Position numbers and translations under genes: made by a program. A stretch of DNA of 29,174 nt from an uncultured Clostridia bacterium (GTDB taxonomy: Bacteria; Bacillota; Clostridia; TANB77; RGIG9151). Location of the stretch: NCBI GenBank assembly GCA_934500865.1, contig CAKSUD010000016.1:1-29174 (forward strand), given 5' to 3'. The notes beneath the pieces are model-generated. The model did not search any database, was not told where the DNA came from, and worked only from the letters and a program-made list of their open reading frames with translations. Positions 22,520-29,174 of the stretch are shown one piece after another; position 1 is the stretch's first letter, and each line of letters begins with the position of its first letter.

Positions 22520-23827
22520 ATGAAATACGGATATATGTTTTATCAAAAACCTTTAATTCCAACTATGAAAAATCGCCCAATAAATATCGGGGATCCTATT
22601 CAATCCTATGCTGTAAAAAAATTATATTTAGAAATGGGAATACCTAAAGAAGATATTATTCCAATCCCTAGGTATGATATGGCTTTATACGGTGGCGAAG
22701 AATGTATTTGTGTGGTAAATACTGCTAGTAATTATGAAGAACTCGCTTATGGTTTATCCTTTCTACCACCGTCAAAAAATCTACATGCCATTCCTATGTC
22801 ATTACATATTCATCGAAAGCTTCTTGATGACGAACTTAATTTTTATCATCACTGCACTGAGGTGGGTTGTCGTGATCGATATACTGTTAATTACCTAAAA
22901 AGTTTAGGAATTAATGCTTATCTTAGTGGCTGTTTAACCTTAACATTTCCTCGTCGCAGTGAAGAACAAGCAAAAAATGCAAATAAGATTTATTTTATCG
23001 ACATTGATAATTCTCTAGAATCATATATACCGAAAGGGATAAGAGAATTGGGAATTAAATTATCTAATGTTATACGTTATAACAATCCTGGGATTGCTAC
23101 TCGTATTTCTGTTGAAGAAACTTATAAAGTGCATATGGAAGCTGAAAAAAGAATTGACTTACTTAGAGATACCGCAAAGTTAGTAGTAACGTCAAGACTC
23201 CACATTGCTTCACCGTGCCTTGCGATGGGAATACCTGTTATTTTAGCAAAAAAACATTTTGGAGATAGATTTGGTTTTATAGATTGCTTTTTACCTACGT
23301 ATACTCCCGAGAAATATAATGACATTGATTGGAGTCCATCTCCGATTAATTTTGAAGAAGAAAAAGCGAAAATCAAAAATCTATTTTTTAGTAAAGTGGT
23401 TGAGGCAACTAATAGAATTGAGCTTGATAAAGTATGGCACATAAAGAAACCAATATATAAATTGTCTAGTGAAACTGCTGTGGCAATTGCCATTAAAAAT
23501 AATTTACCAATGTTTAATCCTAATATAAAATATGCTGTATGGGGAACAGTATTAGATGTCGCATTTTATTTAGAAGAAGCTATGAATAAGCTCTTACCTC
23601 ATTCTACTCTTGTGGCGGGTATAGATATTGCTTCAACAAATACTTTTTGTGGAGTTCCCACTATTCACCCCGATAATATAAAAAACTTAGATAACAATGT
23701 AGTGATAATGGTCGCCGCACCATCTGCACAAGAAAGTGCTAAAAAGTTACTTATTGAAATGAAACATAATTTTATTTTGGTTAAAGAAACAGAGCTTGAA
23801 TTTTATAATTTTGACAATAAAAATTAA
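22520..23827 (+). CDS. Polysaccharide pyruvyl transferase-family protein with extra C-terminal Rossmann-like domain
   Basis: A 435-residue protein. The N-terminal part fits the polysaccharide pyruvyl transferase family: NIGDPIQSYAVKKLY (about 22-36), CRDRYTVNYLKSLG and VTSRLHIASPCLAMGIPVIL, where the conserved H and R of SRLH bind donor and phosphate. These enzymes add pyruvyl ketals to glycans using phosphoenolpyruvate. From about residue 335 there is an added domain starting YAVWGTVLDVAFYLEEAM that parallels the N-terminal domain of the FkbM protein in this operon. Last glycan gene; a 14-base gap follows the LicD gene and GGTGGAG provides the RBS. Confidence 0.8.
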   Translation: MKYGYMFYQKPLIPTMKNRPINIGDPIQSYAVKKLYLEMGIPKEDIIPIPRYDMALYGGEECICVVNTASNYEELAYGLSFLPPSKNLHAIPMSLHIHRKLLDDELNFYHHCTEVGCRDRYTVNYLKSLGINAYLSGCLTLTFPRRSEEQAKNANKIYFIDIDNSLESYIPKGIRELGIKLSNVIRYNNPGIATRISVEETYKVHMEAEKRIDLLRDTAKLVVTSRLHIASPCLAMGIPVILAKKHFGDRFGFIDCFLPTYTPEKYNDIDWSPSPINFEEEKAKIKNLFFSKVVEATNRIELDKVWHIKKPIYKLSSETAVAIAIKNNLPMFNPNIKYAVWGTVLDVAFYLEEAMNKLLPHSTLVAGIDIASTNTFCGVPTIHPDNIKNLDNNVVIMVAAPSAQESAKKLLIEMKHNFILVKETELEFYNFDNKN

Positions 23828-23844
23828 TATAAGGAGGAATAAAT

Positions 23845-24090
23845 ATGACATACACATATAAAACACATGGTACATGTTCAAGAGAAATAACATTTGAAGT
23901 AAATGATGGTATTCTTACAAAAGTTAATTTTGTAAGCGGGTGCAATGGAAACTTACAAGGTATAAGCCATCTTGTTGAAGGAATGAAGGTTGAAGATGTT
24001 ATAAAAAAATTAAAAGGAATAAACTGCAATGGACGTGGAACATCTTGTCCTGACCAACTTGCACATGCTCTAGAGGAGGCGACAAAATAA
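23845..24090 (+). CDS. TSCPD-domain protein (TIGR03905 type)
   Basis: An 81-residue protein with the terminal motif GRGTSCPDQLAHAL that gives the TSCPD family its name. This resembles the C-terminal domain of class II ribonucleotide reductases, but the stand-alone version has unknown function. Cysteines at TCSREIT, GCNGN, NCNGRG and SCPD could bind metal or act as redox thiols, which is inference. AAGGAGG precedes the ATG. Its TAA overlaps the ATG of the phosphofructokinase gene by one base, so the two are translationally coupled. It lies only 17 bases after the pyruvyl transferase gene, with no terminator between, yet it belongs by function to housekeeping genes. Confidence 0.85.
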   Translation: MTYTYKTHGTCSREITFEVNDGILTKVNFVSGCNGNLQGISHLVEGMKVEDVIKKLKGINCNGRGTSCPDQLAHALEEATK

Positions 24091-25289
24091 TGAAAAATCT
24101 ATTGGTAGGCCAATCCGGCGGACCTACTGCCGTTATTAATTCCAGTTTGTGCGGAATAATTAATGAAGCCAAGGCTCAAAATCAAATTGATAAAGTTTAT
24201 GGAATGGTAAATGGAATAGAAGGATTTTTAAAAGATAGTGTTATAGACTTAGGTAAATTAACTGATGATGAATTAAAATTACTAAAGACTACTCCGGCTG
24301 CTTATTTAGGTTCTTGTAGATATAAGTTGCCAAAAGATTTTACTGATGAAACGTATAAAATTTTATTTGAGAAATTACAAAATCAAAATATTGGATATGT
24401 TTTATATATCGGCGGTAATGACTCTATGGATACAGTAGACAAGCTTTCTACATATGCGAGTGAAGTTGGAGCAGATATTAAGTTTATAGGCGTACCTAAA
24501 ACAATAGATAATGATTTAATGGGAACAGACCATACTCCCGGTTTCGGAAGTGCTGCTAAATTTGTTGCAAACACTGTTAGAAACATTGCGTATGATGCTG
24601 AGGTTTATGATAAGGAGTCTGTTACAATTGTTGAAATTATGGGTAGACATGCAGGTTGGCTTACTGCTGCTAGTGTTATTGCAAGAGAAAAGAGCAATGA
24701 TAATCCACTTTTAATTTATTTACCTGAAGCGGATTTTTGTTTAGAAAAATTTTTTGATGATGTTAAAACTGCATTAAAAATACATAAAAATGTTGTGGTT
24801 TGCGTGTCTGAAGGAATAAAAGATAAAGATGGAAAGTTTATTTGTGAATATGCAACAGAGGCTGGGGTTGATACATTTGGACATAAAAATCTTACTGGTT
24901 GTGGCAAGTTCCTAGAGAATCAAGTTAAAGCTAATTTAGGTGTAAAAGTACGTTCAGTAGAACTAAATGTAACCCAAAGGTGTGCTTCTAACCTGCTTTC
25001 AAAAAGAGACATAGAGGAAGCATATAGGGTAGGAGTAGAAGGAGTAAAAGTTGCTACCTTAGGTGAAACAGCTAAAATGATTTGTATGGTTCGCGAGGAC
25101 GAATATGAAATCTCATATAAGCCGGTAGATGTTAATATGATATCTAATATGGAAAAAATATTCCCAGCAGAATGGATAGAGAATGGAAATGATATTTCTA
25201 ATGAGTTTTCTAGGTATATACTTCCTTTGATAGAAGGAGAAGTAGAAGTGCCTATGGAACATGGTATAGGTAAGTATTTAAAAAGATAA
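24090..25289 (+). CDS. pfp: PPi-dependent phosphofructokinase
   Basis: A 399-residue glycolytic enzyme that phosphorylates fructose 6-phosphate, reversibly with pyrophosphate as donor. The PFK nucleotide-site motif reads GGNDS (108-112) and the catalytic loop reads PKTIDND (136-142). Lysine in PKTIDND, where ATP-dependent enzymes have glycine, marks the pyrophosphate-dependent group, as does the acidic residue after GGN. The catalytic Asp in TIDND is intact. MGRHAGWLTAA and EGIKD are also conserved. PPi-dependent PFK is common in anaerobic clostridia. Overlaps the TSCPD gene by one base and ends before a bidirectional terminator. Confidence 0.9.
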   Translation: MKNLLVGQSGGPTAVINSSLCGIINEAKAQNQIDKVYGMVNGIEGFLKDSVIDLGKLTDDELKLLKTTPAAYLGSCRYKLPKDFTDETYKILFEKLQNQNIGYVLYIGGNDSMDTVDKLSTYASEVGADIKFIGVPKTIDNDLMGTDHTPGFGSAAKFVANTVRNIAYDAEVYDKESVTIVEIMGRHAGWLTAASVIAREKSNDNPLLIYLPEADFCLEKFFDDVKTALKIHKNVVVCVSEGIKDKDGKFICEYATEAGVDTFGHKNLTGCGKFLENQVKANLGVKVRSVELNVTQRCASNLLSKRDIEEAYRVGVEGVKVATLGETAKMICMVREDEYEISYKPVDVNMISNMEKIFPAEWIENGNDISNEFSRYILPLIEGEVEVPMEHGIGKYLKR

Positions 25290-25324
25290 ATTGTTACAAT
25301 AATTTAATTATGTAAAGTTTACAT

Positions 25325-25360
25325 AAAAATAAGAGTGGGAATTATCCACTCTTATTTTTT
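25325..25360. terminator. Bidirectional terminator between pfp and the UPF0316 gene
   Basis: A 14-bp stem (AAAAATAAGAGTGG with its complement) and seven-base loop, with A-tracts and T-tracts on opposite sides, so it works on either strand. It serves both convergent genes; the minus-strand stop codon (25352-25354) lies within it. Confidence 0.93.
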
Positions 25361-25882
25361 AAAAAATCCATTATATACATATTTAGTTTCTTGAACTGTA
25401 ACAAAAGCCTTGTTGTCTAATGAATAAACAAGTTCTTTATATTCTGTTAATTGCGAAGACTTTATTTCTGAAAAAATCATATATTTCTTTTTGCCAAATA
25501 ATGAAGTATTTACGTCTAATACTGTGATTGCATAACCTGCATTACGAACCGCTTCTAAGAGTTCATCATTCTTTCCGCTTGTTACGACTTGAACTTTAAC
25601 ATTCCCGCCAACAAATTTATCGGCACAAATTCCACCAATTAGTGTTCCCATCGCATAACCACCGGCATAAGATAACGCTATTGCCCAGTATTCTAATAGT
25701 GTTGATGAGTCGAATAAAACTGCTTCTCTTACAATTAAAAACCACACTAAGCTTTCACAAACTGCAATTAATGCCGCCATTACGTTTTTCCCTTTTACAA
25801 CTACAACTAACCTAATTGTACCAAGCAATACATTTATTATTATGCAGAAAAATATTTTTAGGCACAAAAGAAGTAATGTCAT
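25352..25882 (-). CDS. UPF0316 (YebE-like) membrane protein with DUF2179 domain
   Basis: A 176-residue protein. Three or so N-terminal membrane helices (start MTLLLLCLKIFFCIIINVLL, then AALIAVCESLVWFLIV and an IALSYAGGYAMGTLIG segment) precede a soluble C-terminal domain (KVQVVTSGKNDELLEAVRNA) of DUF2179 type. This is the arrangement of B. subtilis YebE. DUF2179 is also found in the YitT protein at the end of the window. Function unproven. AGGAGG precedes the start. It lies 62 bases from the recombinase gene on the same strand and may be cotranscribed with it; no clear promoter or terminator separates them. Confidence 0.85.
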   Translation of the reverse strand: MTLLLLCLKIFFCIIINVLLGTIRLVVVVKGKNVMAALIAVCESLVWFLIVREAVLFDSSTLLEYWAIALSYAGGYAMGTLIGGICADKFVGGNVKVQVVTSGKNDELLEAVRNAGYAITVLDVNTSLFGKKKYMIFSEIKSSQLTEYKELVYSLDNKAFVTVQETKYVYNGFFKK

Positions 25883-25944
25883 AAATATCCCTCCTGAATC
25901 TTAATCTACGATTTTGTTATCGGCTAAGTATTAAAATTACTTAA

Positions 25945-26919
25945 TTACTCTTCTTCTTTTTCAAATTCAGCTAGCGGATTGTTATCTATTGCGTTTTGCA
26001 GCTGCTGGTCATTTATATGCGTGTAGATTTCAGTTGTAGAAACTGATTCGTGTCCAAGAATTTCTTGTAATGAACGAATATCTGCATGGCCATATTGATA
26101 CATTAACGTAGCTGCTGTATGGCGCAATTTATGAGCAGAATATTTTTCGGCGTCTAATCCTGCCATTTCTAAGTATTTTTTTACTGTCCATTGAACGGTT
26201 CTTCGGCTTATACGCTGTTTTCGCTCACTTAAGAATAAAGCATTTTTATCTTTAACATTCTCTCGGGGGCGGGCACGCATATATTCGTTTAGAGCGATTT
26301 TACAAGCTTGGTTAAGGTAGACAGTCCTCTCCTTATTACCCTTGCCTATAACGGTCATTTTGTCGCTCGATATTTGAGACAAATTCAACGAAACCAGCTC
26401 AGAGAGCCGAAGGCCGCAGTTTAAGAATAATGTTATTATAGCAAAATCACGTTCTTTATGTGGTCCATCAACTATGTTTAGTAATTGTTTGCTTTCATCT
26501 ATGTTAAGATACTTAGGCATACGTTTACCCATACGTGGAGATTCAAGTTCCACAGCTGGATTAGTATCTATTAATTTAGCTTTATTAGCAAGATAGTTAA
26601 AAAAAGATTTGATCGATGCAACTTTACGAGCACGCGAAGCAACTTTATTAGATTTATCTATACTTAAAAATGACATATATGCATATAAATCACTTAGGGA
26701 GATTTTTTTGATAAACTCAATATCTAAGTCTGTAACAGGAATCGATTCGAAATCGGTGTCAGCAGATATAAGCCTATAATGAATTTTTAGAAATCTAAAA
26801 AAACTACGCAAGTCATAATGATATTCAGTTATAGTATTCGGAGATTTGCCTTTAATAGTATCCATATAACTAAGGAAATCTTGAGCAACTAATGGCAAAT
26901 CAAAATAATTCGTTTTCAT
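25945..26919 (-). CDS. XerC/XerD-type tyrosine recombinase
   Basis: A 324-residue site-specific recombinase. The catalytic pentad is complete: R171 (CGLRLSEL), K193 (GKGNKER), H263 and R266 (HKLRH), H290 (LGHES) and nucleophile Y299 (TTEIYTH). The SAM-like N-terminal core-binding domain covers about 1-115. Length and layout match chromosomal XerC/XerD, which resolve chromosome dimers at dif, rather than phage integrases. No att duplication or other mobile-element gene is seen. The start follows AGGAGG (minus strand 26930-26925), immediately downstream of a perfect palindrome at 26931-26958. Confidence 0.88.
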   Translation of the reverse strand: MKTNYFDLPLVAQDFLSYMDTIKGKSPNTITEYHYDLRSFFRFLKIHYRLISADTDFESIPVTDLDIEFIKKISLSDLYAYMSFLSIDKSNKVASRARKVASIKSFFNYLANKAKLIDTNPAVELESPRMGKRMPKYLNIDESKQLLNIVDGPHKERDFAIITLFLNCGLRLSELVSLNLSQISSDKMTVIGKGNKERTVYLNQACKIALNEYMRARPRENVKDKNALFLSERKQRISRRTVQWTVKKYLEMAGLDAEKYSAHKLRHTAATLMYQYGHADIRSLQEILGHESVSTTEIYTHINDQQLQNAIDNNPLAEFEKEEE

Positions 26920-26930
26920 TTCTACCTCCT

Positions 26931-26958
26931 ATTGCACAAAATTTTTATTTTGTGCAAT
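26931..26958. promoter_or_regulatory. Perfect 28-bp palindrome in the divergent intergenic region
   Basis: Arms of 12 bases (ATTGCACAAAAT and its exact complement) flank a TTTT centre. On the minus strand it abuts the recombinase Shine-Dalgarno, and on the plus strand it lies 29 bases before the next start codon at 26988. It could be a repressor operator, an RNA hairpin or a recombinase site; I cannot tell which. Confidence 0.7.
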
Positions 26959-26987
26959 CATGTATATTTTTGAAAGGAGCTACTACT

Positions 26988-27395
26988 ATGTATAAAAATT
27001 TGCTTCGCTTCTCTATCTTCATATTAATTGCACTAATTTTATCATCATTATATATATTAATACAGTTATCTGCTAAAAACAATATCATTCAAGTAACTGT
27101 AAATAATTATCCTAAAATTTTAGATGAAGTTCATAGTAATATTGATAAATACATTGGTAAAAAAATTTCTGTATCAGGTTATGTGTATGTACAAGATGAT
27201 TTTCAAAAAGAAAATTTTGTCATTGCGCAAAATGTAATTTTAGGCAATGAAACTTTAATTATAGGGTTTCTTTGTGAAAATCTTACTGATAATTATGTAG
27301 ACCCATTTGAAAATGTAACGATAACAGGAAAAATTGAAAAATGTATTTATAACGGTCTTCAATATCCTATTATAAAGATAGAAAAAATAGCATAA
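26988..27395 (+). CDS. Small membrane-anchored or secreted protein with an OB-fold-like domain resembling TIGR03943
   Basis: A 135-residue protein. The N-terminus (MYKNLLRF, then a hydrophobic helix SIFILIALILSSLYILIQ) is a signal anchor or uncleaved signal. The rest resembles the soluble C-terminal part of TIGR03943/DUF1980 permease-subunit proteins: a KYIGKKISVSGYVY start, QNVILGNETLIIGFLCE in the middle and an ending VTITGKIEK then YPIIKIEKI. The permease portion and its partner are absent here, so this is a single-domain relative. The CC motif of the family is not seen. ATG 26988 is preceded by AAAGGAG; an in-frame upstream ATG at 26892 overlaps the recombinase start and is rejected. Confidence 0.55.
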   Translation: MYKNLLRFSIFILIALILSSLYILIQLSAKNNIIQVTVNNYPKILDEVHSNIDKYIGKKISVSGYVYVQDDFQKENFVIAQNVILGNETLIIGFLCENLTDNYVDPFENVTITGKIEKCIYNGLQYPIIKIEKIA

Positions 27396-27427
27396 CCTTC
27401 CCCTATTTCCAGTATATTTATCGACAT

Positions 27428-27468
27428 TTTTGGTATTATAGTTTACTACCAAAATTCAATTTTTATTT
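27428..27468 (+). terminator. Possible terminator of the plus-strand small protein gene
   Basis: TTTTGGTA pairs with TACCAAAA (8 bp, loop of 11 bases), followed by TTCAATTTTTATTT. Weaker than the other terminators in the window. Confidence 0.4.
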
Positions 27469-27477
27469 AAAAATTTT

Positions 27478-27520
27478 AAAGAAAAGCCATAGGAGTAGGC
27501 TTTTCCCCACTCCCATGGCT
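27478..27520 (-). terminator. Terminator of the 198-residue unknown gene
   Basis: On the minus strand AGCCATGGGAGT pairs with ACTCCTATGGCT (12 bp with one G-U), followed by TTTCTTT. Confidence 0.85.
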
Positions 27521-27524
27521 AATG

Positions 27525-28121
27525 TCAAATCCAGTTATACAGAAACCAATCGGCTTCTTCAAGCATGTATTCTGTTACTTCCGGTTCTTTGATTCCAATG
27601 TTGAAATAGTATACGTCGTAGTCGTAATAGCATTTCAAGACATTCCCGCGTTCTAGGTAATTACGCACCAATTCCGCTTTCTTCCCACAATTTTCGATTT
27701 GGTAAAACTTCTTTTCGAAGTTCTCCCACCAAAGAGGCTTACGCAAAACATCATCGGTGGCTGCCGCTATCTCCCTAGGAGTCATATTGTGGAAGACTTG
27801 ATTTTCAAGACTTATTACAATTGTAAACGTTCCCAGCATTGACTTAGTTACGGCATAGCCTTTTACAACGTCCTTGTACTTACCGTTCGACAGGTAGAAA
27901 ATTGCCATGTTTAGCAAAGTCTTGTCGGGAAAAATTGTACTCTTAAACTCCTTGAAGTTCTCAAGTATATTGTTCTCTAATACCGCTTTTGCGTCAAAAA
28001 AAGCTTCTTCTGCCAACTCAACAAGTTCGTTGGAAAGTTCAGGGTCAGAATCTACCTCAATGGTCAATGTGTGCTGAATGCCATAGTCAGTTTCGAAAGC
28101 GCGCGTAGTTGAGTACAACAT
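27525..28121 (-). CDS. 198-residue protein of unknown function
   Basis: I do not recognise this protein. It begins MLYSTTRAFETDYG, has an acidic N-terminal half (EVDSDPELSNELVELAEEAF) and a C-terminal part rich in aromatic residues (KPLWWENFEKKFYQ, then NVLKCYYDYDVYYFNIG). No membrane segment, signal peptide, repeats or cofactor motif is seen. It ends LEEADWFLYNW. RBS AGGAGG lies 8 bases before the ATG. By eye, its codons use more C and G than neighbours (runs such as GCGCGCG near its start), which may indicate separate ancestry. It has its own promoter at 28209-28237 and its own terminator. Confidence 0.75.
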   Translation of the reverse strand: MLYSTTRAFETDYGIQHTLTIEVDSDPELSNELVELAEEAFFDAKAVLENNILENFKEFKSTIFPDKTLLNMAIFYLSNGKYKDVVKGYAVTKSMLGTFTIVISLENQVFHNMTPREIAAATDDVLRKPLWWENFEKKFYQIENCGKKAELVRNYLERGNVLKCYYDYDVYYFNIGIKEPEVTEYMLEEADWFLYNWI

Positions 28122-28208
28122 ATTTCCTTCCTCCTATATAAATTATTCATAAGGGACGACTGAACAGAAAAATATCCATGCATTAACATAAGTTTTTTAC
28201 TAAAATTT

Positions 28209-28237
28209 ATTTTATAGTATAAATAAATAAAAGTCAA
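28209..28237 (-). promoter_or_regulatory. Promoter of the 198-residue unknown gene
   Basis: On the minus strand TTGACT (28237-28232), 17-base spacer, TAAAAT (28214-28209). The -35 box lies within the 3' arm of the upstream gene's terminator hairpin. Confidence 0.6.
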
Positions 28238-28254
28238 GCATTACGCTTGACTTT
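28222..28254 (-). terminator. Terminator of the YitT-family gene
   Basis: On the minus strand AAAGTCAAGC pairs with GCTTGACTTT (10 bp, five-base loop), followed by TATTTATTT. It directly overlaps the next gene's -35 element. Confidence 0.8.
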
Positions 28255-28261
28255 GTAGTTT

Positions 28262-29131
28262 TTATTTTGTTGGTCTTTCATAGAAGAAACCGGAAATTCT
28301 ATCCGTTTGTATTATGTCTACGAAAGCATTCTCATCAACCTTCCTTATTCTTGCGAGTACTCTATGAATTTCATCGCTAGAAACAACCGAATATAACATA
28401 TTTCTTTCTTCATTTTTATAACAACCAATTCCCTTGAATAAAGTTGCACCGTGATTAGTTTCTTCTTTTATTGCATTATACACTTCTGTCGGATTATCCG
28501 TTATTATAAACAATGTATGTCTTTGATACCTCTTGTACATCATATGCAAAACTTGGGTAGTTATAAATTGATAAATTATAGAATACATTGCTTTATCCCA
28601 ACCATATGTTGCACCTGCAATTATTAAAACCACTGCATTACCTGCGAAAATATAATTCCACGAATCAATTTTATATTTTTTAGATAATAAAACAGATATA
28701 AAATCAGTTCCACCGGTAGTTGCATTGCCTCTTAAACAAAGTGAAATTGCAAATCCGTTTATAAGTCCGCCGAATATGGCGGTAAGCAATGGATCATATG
28801 TTATATTAAAGTATGGCATTGCGTCTACTAATACACCTGTAATTATTATTGAAATTAAAGAATACACAGTAAATCTTTTACCTATATATTTAAAACATAT
28901 AGCCGCTGGAATTAAATTTAGCGGTATATTTATAATACTAAACGGTATTTCTATATGCAAAAATGTAAATGCTAATCTTTGGATTAATAATGTAATACCG
29001 TTAAAGCCACCTGGAATAATTTCGCCATAGTGCACAAAACTATTAAGGTTTAAAGCCATAATTGTGGAAGCTATTAATACAATTATTATTCGTTTTATCT
29101 CTCTTTTAATATCAATTTTTTCTTCTTGCAT
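28262..29131 (-). CDS. YitT-family membrane protein (DUF161 plus DUF2179)
   Basis: A 289-residue membrane protein. Five or six hydrophobic segments (for example REIKRIIIVLIASTIMALNL, PFSIINIPLNLIPAAICF, VYSLISIIITGVLV and WNYIFAGNAVVLIIAGATYG) form the DUF161 region. It includes the family-typical HYGEIIPGGFNGITLL and GNATTGGTDFISVLLSKKY. The C-terminal soluble part (about 215-285, RHTLFIITDNPTEVYNAI then GATLFKGIGCY) is a DUF2179 domain. Close to B. subtilis YitT/YpjC-type proteins whose function is not established; transport or sensing is only a guess. Possible RBS GGGGAGTG before the ATG. Confidence 0.9.
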   Translation of the reverse strand: MQEEKIDIKREIKRIIIVLIASTIMALNLNSFVHYGEIIPGGFNGITLLIQRLAFTFLHIEIPFSIINIPLNLIPAAICFKYIGKRFTVYSLISIIITGVLVDAMPYFNITYDPLLTAIFGGLINGFAISLCLRGNATTGGTDFISVLLSKKYKIDSWNYIFAGNAVVLIIAGATYGWDKAMYSIIYQFITTQVLHMMYKRYQRHTLFIITDNPTEVYNAIKEETNHGATLFKGIGCYKNEERNMLYSVVSSDEIHRVLARIRKVDENAFVDIIQTDRISGFFYERPTK

Positions 29132-29174
29132 ATTTTTTATGCACTCCCCATTATTTTTTTACTAACCATATAAT

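Noticed and set aside
25945..26919. Recombinase as the integrase of a mobile element
   Set aside because: No att repeats, phage, plasmid or transposon genes nearby, and length and layout match housekeeping XerC/XerD.
26931..26958. dif-type Xer recombination site
   Set aside because: The centre is four bases rather than the usual six and the arms do not look like the known dif consensus. It remains possible only as an unusual site.
26892..26987. Extended start of the small membrane-anchored protein
   Set aside because: It would overlap the recombinase start codon and the palindrome, and AAAGGAG precedes the ATG at 26988.

Overview
The window is AT-rich chromosomal DNA from a low-GC Gram-positive anaerobe, most likely class Clostridia and possibly a Lachnospiraceae-like lineage. 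The evidence is the Firmicute order map-infA-rpmJ-rpsM-rpsK-rpsD-rpoA-rplQ, the strong TTGACA/TATAAT promoters, U-rich GGAGG ribosome binding sites, a zinc-type S4, an enlarged L17, a PPi-type phosphofructokinase and a small alarmone synthetase. The family assignment is inference.

Layout. (1) 1-4556: end of the S10/spc/alpha ribosomal superoperon. It has a structured 225-nt leader between rpmJ and rpsM and ends in a strong terminator. (2) 4599-7574: a small (p)ppGpp synthetase, a small membrane-protein gene broken by one base in an A-run, an rRNA-type methyltransferase and an RluA-family pseudouridine synthase. (3) 7543-12574: the most unusual part, five tandem paralogous genes. Each has a near-identical promoter, leader and terminator, and each encodes a protein built almost wholly from a 29-residue (87-bp) repeat, predicted to be an alpha-solenoid. 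(4) 12581-12814: a strongly folded putative noncoding RNA with its own terminator, then a small Cys-rich protein. (5) 13244-16380: rsmA, a DUF4914 P-loop protein and a DUF2442 protein.

(6) 16461-23827: a six-gene, tightly packed, partly overlapping surface-glycan operon. It encodes a CDP-glycerol glycerophosphotransferase-like protein, an IspD/TarI-like cytidylyltransferase, an SDR epimerase/dehydratase, an FkbM methyltransferase, a double-domain LicD protein and a polysaccharide pyruvyl transferase. Together they look like a system that makes a CDP-activated donor and decorates a glycan with phospho-linked groups, methyl and pyruvyl. It is followed without a visible terminator by a TSCPD protein and PPi-dependent phosphofructokinase. 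(7) 25352-29131: mostly minus-strand genes. These are a UPF0316 membrane protein, a XerC/D-type recombinase, an unrecognised 198-residue protein and a YitT-family membrane protein. One divergent plus-strand lipid-anchored or secreted small protein is separated from the recombinase by a perfect 28-bp palindrome.

The best candidate for an undescribed system is the solenoid cassette array together with the adjacent structured RNA. Everything here was read by eye from the sequence. No alignment, folding or database search was run.
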